A stretch of DNA of 64,000 bases from Siphonodentalium dalli (lineage: Eukaryota; Mollusca; Scaphopoda; Gadilida; Siphonodentaliidae). Under the pieces are notes generated by a model. That model saw only the letters and a list, made by a program, of their open reading frames with translations, made no database searches and was not told the origin of the DNA. The stretch lies in the NCBI GenBank assembly GCA_032622095.1, contig CP136069.1, forward strand, positions 172,106,394 to 172,170,393. Direction: 5' to 3'. Shown here piece by piece: positions 57,261-64,000 of the stretch (position 1 is the stretch's first letter; each line of letters opens with the position of its first letter). A program made the translations under genes and the position numbers.

Positions 57261-60200
57261 TGAGTTGCAATAAAATCACATGGTATGACTGTTGTAGTTT
57301 TTTTGTTCGTACATATATGTCATTGTGTCCAACATGATCCGTATCTGAAGAAACTAGGGACATTAAGATAGTTACTGTTCATTAATTTCTCGAAATAACG
57401 ACATAATATAATGTCAAATTGCCTAAATAGGACCGAATTTCAAACTGACATCCAATCATTTGATGGTATATATGTCAATGTTCTGCTACACGATGCTACA
57501 ACTGCAAACATCAACATTAGTATAGCAATAATGGAAGCCACAATGCCGATTAAAACATGCCTATGCAGTGTATGCACTAATAGTTATATATTCAATTATC
57601 AATAAATAAAGGAGTTTTTCCATGCTAGTAGCACATTAGACACGCAATCGTAAACCGTCTGGAGATAACGGACCTACAATAATTGCGGATATTTTGTTTT
57701 TACGAAAATGTTGGCCAACTGTGTTCACATTACCCCGCTAATTTCGTCAACTGCTTACCATGGTAGTTGGTTTATACGTTCAAATAAGCGATGTTCCAAT
57801 GTAATAACGGACAATAATCACCAGGAATTTAGACCGAACTAAAACTGTTTTCTCTACATTTCCTCGGGATGCCACCCCGCACGGAAATGGGTGTTTACAT
57901 AAGCAGTTCTAATTCGTATTTGTTTAGTACTTCTCAACTCTGAAGATTTAGATAACAATAAACGGTTACATGTTCGTTGCAAATACTCATTTTATGAACT
58001 ATTCGCAGTTGCAACCGATAGTTTAAATCAATTTCCCACCAACGTACTATAGTCATGGGTGGTGGACGAGTTAATTCACAGGTTTATGCCCTCACTTCCA
58101 TATCATTTTATTTCACACCTGCAGTTCAGGTTTCGCGTCGCTGTCGCAATATATTAATACATCTATTGAGCGTTTTGTTATGATGACCATTTATTTCTTC
58201 AAGAGACGAAGAAATAATAAGTTTCTGCCATATTTTATATTGGATAAGGCCTATCCACTCGTAGACAATTTCGTTAGACATTTAACCACCGATAACATGA
58301 CTTCATCATACTGGTACTTATCAGCAATGAGTAACATACATCTATCGGATCTACACAGTCGGTGACACGATTAAGTTGATGTTCTGGTCTTATGTGAACC
58401 TAATTTAATCATTAGCTGTCAACTCGGGGAACACTATTAAAAAGTTGGTTGGCACATGTGCGAGGGCATTTCTGCCAAGTACGATAAGCCGAGAAGTTGC
58501 AATAGTTAATTCACTGTGACAGTATTGTTGGATTAAATTGACCTGACCAATCATATGATGCAATCCAATTACTCTTCAGCTGGATACGTGATTGTTCCCA
58601 ACAAGTAATTGTTTATCATAAGTAATTCATAAATGGCACTGAATGGCATGGGTGTATATAATAGAAAAATGGACGAATTTTATTAATATTGGGACTAAAT
58701 TCAAATTATAAGAAATATTTCTTTTTTCAATTTAATAAGGTGGCGAGTTAGAATCGACAATTTTGAAGACAAATTAACTTCAATCGCATAACCTTAGTCG
58801 AGACTAGATCCATTTATTAAATGTAACGCTTAACTGGTTTTCAAAGGGCAAATATGTTTGCATTATTTGTGTGCAATTTTACACGTACATTACCATAACT
58901 CAAAGCATGAAGTATCTCGATCTAAATTCCTACCAGGTGTACACATAAGAAAGTAGAGAGATTACTAATTTAATATGCTGGAAGCAAAGGGTGTTGCTAC
59001 TTTCGAAGTTTCATGTGTGTGGGATACTATGTGTAAGTTTACTATATTCCTTGCCCCATGTCGCAGAAGAATCCATATTATGAGCAAATAGGTCCATCAA
59101 ATGTCCGACTGCGATTGTCTATATATGTCATACATTCAATCCAACATTCAAACAAGAACGTGTGTCATTGTCGAATATAGGACCGTCGCCACATGCAACG
59201 ATGGAACCTGGTTTGATTGTATGGTGCTCACAAGGTAAACTTACTCAAAATATACCGACCCATTACGGCTTCAAATTCCTCAATATTAAGCTAAAATAAG
59301 GATTTAAATCAATTGTGTTCTGGGACGTCTACTTAGATGAATGCACGCAATAACTACCACACCTATGTACATTATCTGATATTTGTGATAATCGCATGCT
59401 TGCATATATGCTTTCGGTCAGATACATATAACTGGTTCACGCATATCGTAAAATGTATCCTGGGGACAATTACCACAATCATGAATATTTGACATATATC
59501 AGATACGTAGGTTGTTCCATTGCAGAAAATTGGCGATCGTACAAAGGAGCTGCTAATTATTGTGTGTGTTAAAAGTACTCCACGGCTACTATATTTCTTG
59601 AGAATGTCCTACCTGTAGCGGTTATACTATATTTTGATTAAAAACTAATTCCGCGGCTATGGCTGATAACATGTGACCAACGAGTTGTCATCCGGTTGCT
59701 TGAAATGGATCAGCATCAGTGAAAGGGACACATTTAGTATGATAGTATGACAAGCATCATTCTAATGCTGAGCAACTGAGTATATGACATTTTGAGCACG
59801 TCTTCTAACTGTGTGGCTTTCTAATCCTTGTACTTTTCATCTTTGGTTAATTGCCGAGATTGCTCCATACTGATATATAAATTGGATGATATAGTTTTAT
59901 CCCATTCGAGTACTGTACGTGATTATCATAGTTGGGTACGTGTGACGTAGAGTCGTGTGATACCTACAGTGTGAGACCAACTTTCATGGATCCAAATTTC
60001 ATGGGACTTAGCACAATCAATACCACGGCCTCACACTTACCGTTATCATTTAAAGCAATAGTATTTACAAATGAGGGGTCAGTTTTGATAATATTCTACC
60101 TGTTCCAACCAAACCTGAAAGTTGGTTCTGTGCAACATTCTTGGGGTAAGCTCCAAGTAACTTGATATTATTTAAAATGACCAATGCCTTGTATGAAGTT

Positions 60201-61094
60201 AAATACTGAATGCATATAATGTGTTTAAATATATTATGATAGCAATGCGAATTCTGGACAGCCGGGAAGATATAAAATAATATGGAAGCGAATGCATATA
60301 TATAACTCGCCGAAGGCATCAGCCACTACTCAGACATACAAGATCTATAGTACATTAGCAGGACAATAATTATACTATTGGTCGTCAATGTGTATTCAAT
60401 AAAATAATTAATACACCTGCAACCACGCATATCAAGCGGCATAGAATTAAGTACAGATAAGCAAATACTCAAATGAACTGCTTAAGTAAATAAGCATAAA
60501 TCCACGTCTGATGGGACCATAGCGAGAATATAACGACACAGATACGTATTTTGTCAGATTTGTTTGAGATTTGTTTCGGTTATTTCAATAGAACATCACT
60601 CCAATGAACGTGAAAATAAATTACCCCAGTACGCATTGACAACATTGATGAGATATATAAAATAAATTGTCCATTCTTTGCATACCCGCACTTATCAGGA
60701 TTCTAAATTGGTTGTTATTGCTTGACGGTTTGTGTAAGCGGGTCTAATGAGTCATTACCGTGGACACCTACATTGGTTATTGAGGATTGAATATGTATAT
60801 TTAGTCGGCATTGTATCTTCAATTCTTATTGTACTAATATAAAAGTCAGCAGTTTCATCACCAAGCAGAACGTTGACTTGTATACCACAAAATGGATGTC
60901 AGGTTGAAACACTATCCCATTGTGGCAATTTGGCATTGCATGTCGATTTTGGGAAATAAAATGAGCATTTAATTTCTCAATGCCAACAGTTTTCTTGGAT
61001 TCTGATCACATTATCAACAGACATATATGCACGAACGAATAAGCTACAAAACTCATAACATGCAGATGACATAACATTGCAACTCGGAAGCAGG
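57261..61094. other. Non-coding interior of the 6-kb element
   Basis: About 3.8 kb of unique AT-rich DNA. Open frames (57411, 58180, 59932 plus; 60065 minus) are short, without domains and of local composition. No repeats were noticed. Confidence 0.5.
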
Positions 61095-61229
61095 TAATTT
61101 TATCGGAACATTTTTTAGTTTTATGGCGGCCATTTTGGTCTCCATCATTGGTTTTACGTAACTAGTTGACTTATACATATTATAATACAGCCTCTATGAA
61201 ATAAAGATCAGTTACAACCGGTGTGCGCA

Positions 61230-61985
61230 CAGAGAGTGTGCACAGAGTGCCGATATTAAACTTGGCAGCCATCTTGGACGCCATCTTGGATTTTTTACCT
61301 TCATAATCTAGGATTTGAACGGAATCTTACATTCTCCATGTCCTCGGATGGTTCTGCCCTATATGACACTACAAAATGTGCATTGTCGATGTTTTATTGG
61401 AAACAACCTGCATGGGTGCATTTAAGTGGATATTTGTGAAATTGGGGTGAGGGTTAAGCTTTTCTCGATTAGTTTACCATTTGGAGATATATAATAAAGA
61501 TAGGAACCTCATTTTGTAGGCAATACCCTTCCATTTGCAAAAATATTTAACTTGGAAGAATTTGACAGATATGCTATATTTGCACAGAGTTGATGATCTA
61601 GTCCGGTTACCATACATCTGGTGTATAGAGTGTCAATATAAAAATTGGCGGCCATCTTGGACGCCATCTTGGATTTTATATTACCTTCCTAATCTAGGAT
61701 TTGAACGATGTTTTACATTATCAGTGTCGCCGTACGATTCTACACAATATGAAAAGGTAAACTGTGCATTGTCAATTTATTTGGTGGACACAAACTGCAT
61801 GGACACATATATGTGGTTATTTGTGAAATTGGGGGGAGGGTTAAGTTTTTGTCTATTATGTCAATACTTGGAAAGATATAATGTAAGTATGAACATCATT
61901 ATATAGGGGATACCCTTCCATTTCCAAAAATATATCACTTGGAAGAATTCAACAGATATGCTATCTTTGCACAGAGTTGACGCAC
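61230..61985. repeat. Tandem duplication within the right arm
   Basis: GGACGCCATCTTGGATTTT, ATCTAGGATTTGAACG and CTTCCATTTNCAAAAATAT occur twice, in 61230-61593 and 61594-61985. The second copy is closer to the left arm of the element; the first is more diverged. Confidence 0.75.
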
Positions 61986-62520
61986 AACACTTTGTCTGAA
62001 TCGCCATGAATTTTTGACGCGTCACGCTACATATTTTACCATGACGTCACGAAATCAGAACGAAAGCAGGAAAACGATGTTGAATCTGATTAAGTGTCTA
62101 TATTCGTTCCATATTTTGCAAATATGTTTACAATCTTTCCGATGTTGCTGCCCCGTTAACAAATTGGCTAATGCCTGTTAACCTTTGAAAATATGTCATT
62201 TTTTAGGTAGGGTACCCTATGAAACATAGTGAAAAGTTATATTTTGTCACCTATCTCGGCTCGGCGCCCTCTGAATTCGAAAACTAGAGTAATTTTCCCA
62301 TAAGAAAATGATGGTCGCATAAATTCCCCCGATGTGCGACGATCACCCCCCAGCACAGCCTAGACTAAACCCGTTTTTTTGTGGATTACTTATATCAAAA
62401 TACAGCTCAAGTTCAATAATTTTTGCGAGAGTTATGGCCCTTTTTTGTCCGCTGACCCGACATATAAAACCCCAAAAGTTGGTGTCCGGATGATAACTTT
62501 AGTAGAGTTAATCAGATTTA

Positions 62521-62793
62521 ATTTTATTTAGTGTTGACTGTGCGATAAACATGGGTGATGAAAATGAAAAAACACTAAATTTTTACTTGAAAGGTGTCTT
62601 TACTTCCTCTTTTGTTGTGATGAGGAAATCAATATAAATTTTTGTGATTATGTGATAAAAAGGATCTCAAATTCATCTTCAATTATACAAAATTTATCAA
62701 CTTTTCCACTAAATTTTATTCAAGCCTCACTAAAGCTTGGCTCGAATCAAATTTATTACACTCAGTTAATAAAATATTAATAGAATTGCGACT
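62521..62793. other. No recognisable feature
   Basis: AT-rich DNA between the tandem-core repeat and the hAT element. Confidence 0.4.
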
Positions 62794-62801
62794 CATTAGA
62801 G

Positions 62802-63835
62802 TAGGGTCCTGCGAATATTCGATATTCGATTCTCGAGATTCGATTCGAAAGTCGAATTCAATTCGAAATTGCCAACTAAAAATTTCGAATATACACTGAT
62901 GGAAAAGTAGGCGGTTTACGGGCAGGTACACACGTCGATCTTAGCTGTTTTGTGCCATTTAATTACAGAAAATGATGTATATATGCACCTTATAATTACC
63001 ATTGTACATCGCGATTATATATTAAATATAAGTAGACAGCAATTAGCCACTATAGGACAAATAAATACGTCTGATTTCTATCTTTGAACATGGTAGCCAA
63101 AATCTTGGAGATCGCAGATGGACCGACGACGCGCATGAATAGCTATGAGAATGATCAACCGCTAGCTTTATCCGCGGTCTATCCGTCTCAGATTCCGCGT
63201 TATGTAATATAGCTCAGAATTTAAACAACACGTGTTCCCGGCATCGAAAAATGCATTTTGGCAGTGTTTTCTTTTGAAGTTTACTTTCAATTTCGGAGCG
63301 TCATCCGTTATTAATGTTTATTTTAAACATGATAAAGCTGCAGGCTTACACATGTGATGAATGCAACATGGTGTATAAATCGCAAGCATCTGGGACAACG
63401 ACCCATCTATGGTATCATCTGTCCAAGAAGCATCCAGCACTACATACACAGGCTACACTGCGACTGTTGTTGCATCTTCAAGTTTTATAACAACGGGTGA
63501 TTCCGAATGTTGATTTGCAATTTTGCATGCACATGCAATCTGTACAAATTTTGCGTGATTTTAGTTCCAATACTGCGTTTAGTGGTTATATTTTAATCGT
63601 CGTGACGGTCGCATGGACGTTTTAATCAATTATCAATTGAAGTTAATAGTATTGCAAATGACGGTTCATCGCCACATGAGTTATGATGGAACTTCGTGCA
63701 TGTACTTAATGGAACATTTCACAAATCGTCTAATCGTTGACAAAACATGCCCAATTGAGAATGCAACATACATACATGATTCGATTCGATTTCCTGAATT
63801 CGATTCGATCAAAATGTCCAATTCGCAGGACCATA
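62802..63835 (+). mobile_element. 1.03-kb hAT derivative
   Basis: Inverted ends TAGGGTCCTGCGAAT and ATTCGCAGGACCATA, followed by ATTCGA-rich subterminal repeats (GATTCGATTCGA) on both sides. A perfect 8-bp duplication CATTAGAG flanks it (62794-62801, 63836-63843). An 8-bp duplication with ATTCGA subterminal motifs and an encoded BED finger places it in hAT. The transposase catalytic domain is missing. Confidence 0.9.
63329..63490 (+). CDS. BED-type zinc finger fragment of a hAT transposase
   Basis: Fifty-three codons from ATG 63329 to TAA 63488-63490. The peptide contains TCDECNMVYKSQASGTTTHL followed by WYHLSKKHP, giving C-x2-C, then GTTTHLWYHL and a terminal H. This is the BED finger pattern (C-x2-C-xn-H-x3-5-H with a G-T-S/T-x-L/H-x-x-H-L core) found at the N-terminus of hAT transposases, where it binds transposon ends. 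The frame is open upstream for several codons (an earlier ATG lies 15 bases upstream). It stops directly after the finger, so only the DNA-binding part remains. It could act as a binding competitor if expressed, but that is speculation. Confidence 0.75.
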   Translation: MIKLQAYTCDECNMVYKSQASGTTTHLWYHLSKKHPALHTQATLRLLLHLQVL

Positions 63836-63843
63836 CATTAGAG

Positions 63844-64000
63844 ATCCTCTATTATTATCAAAAGATATTTCCAGCAACATCAAGGGGTATAATAATAGCA
63901 AGACGGATGGCCGTATCATTTTGTTAACAAAACAATTTTGTCTTCGAAAGATTATTACATAATTATTAACCATAATTGCTAGGTTTTGTATTGGCGGTTA
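63844..64000. other. No recognisable feature
   Basis: Flank of the hAT element to the window end. Confidence 0.4.

Larger units (their letters stand above)
56341..62365. mobile_element. 6.0-kb inverted-repeat element with TA duplication
   Basis: GTCTAGGCTGTGCTGGGGGG at the left is complemented at the right end. Inverted similarity covers about 56341-57260 and 61095-62365. TA flanks both ends (56339-56340, 62366-62367), and the host repeat is continuous without it. The right arm is longer because it holds a diverged ~385-bp tandem duplication. The interior 57260-61090 has no credible frame, so the element is non-autonomous. TA targeting is shared with Tc1/mariner and related superfamilies; a class assignment is not possible from this copy. 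Confidence 0.85.
55880..62520 (+). mobile_element. Tandem-core repeat split by the 6-kb element
   Basis: The 5' end has TCCCCCGAAAAAAAC pairing with TCGGGGGA, then GTCCGTCCGTCC. Units contain GGTTTCCGGATGATAACTTT and TATTACTTTCTCCCAGC. The repeat resumes after the insertion at 62368 with CAAAATACAGCTCAAGTTC, AGAGTTATGGCCC and CCGGATGATAACTTTAG. Confidence 0.6.

Overview
This window looks like repeat-dense, gene-poor intergenic DNA from a marine lophotrochozoan, most likely a bivalve mollusc. It is AT-rich and has eukaryotic polyadenylation-type and splice-type signals. It holds a 5'-truncated non-LTR retrotransposon, many small inverted-repeat transposons, and long arrays built on GTTATGGCCC, ATGAACCGATTT and GTCCGTCCGTCC motifs that I associate with bivalve genomes. 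The taxon is an inference; no search could be run. I see no tRNA, rRNA, CRISPR or bacterial operon. Nearly all open frames are fortuitous. Only four coding stretches deserve mention: a frameshifted reading frame (21758-22845), the C-terminal part of a LINE polyprotein (31459-32036, minus), a BED zinc finger inside a hAT remnant (63329-63490), and two weak terminal-exon candidates (139-339, 30956-31165).

Region 1-20165 is a stack of nested insertions between inverted arms (1-675 and 19838-20165). A tandem array of about 250-bp units is cut by an 8.35-kb foldback element (1427-9776) with a 9-bp target duplication. That element carries a 6.4-kb palindrome (2262-8650) and a smaller inverted-repeat transposon (8713-9614). 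The array is cut again by a 4.25-kb tandem-core element (9857-14111) that itself holds two nested elements. From 14.1 to 19.8 kb there are degraded repeats and small foldbacks.

Region 20.2-43 kb holds a minisatellite element, the frameshifted gene relic, a palindromic repeat cluster at 23.4-23.7 kb, a 165-bp tandem-core element, and many transposons with TTAA, TA, 8-bp or 9-bp target duplications. A recurrent 53-67 bp hairpin of about 26-bp stem occurs at least 15 times, usually as an oriented pair inside elements with different ends. It is the most distinctive recurring signal in the window.

Region 43.1-50.3 kb has 33 apparently identical 26-bp repeats next to a 6.15-kb palindrome (44090-50243), whose loop is a tandem array of splice-acceptor-like units. 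Each arm carries one mariner-like insertion at a site that is empty in the other arm, so the insertions postdate the palindrome. Region 50.3-64 kb adds a 40-bp tandem array, more hairpin elements, a 6.0-kb element with long inverted ends and TA duplication (56341-62365), and a 1.03-kb hAT derivative with a perfect 8-bp duplication (62802-63835). The DNA is thus a record of layered non-autonomous transposition dominated by inverted-repeat architecture; no set of genes here forms a pathway.
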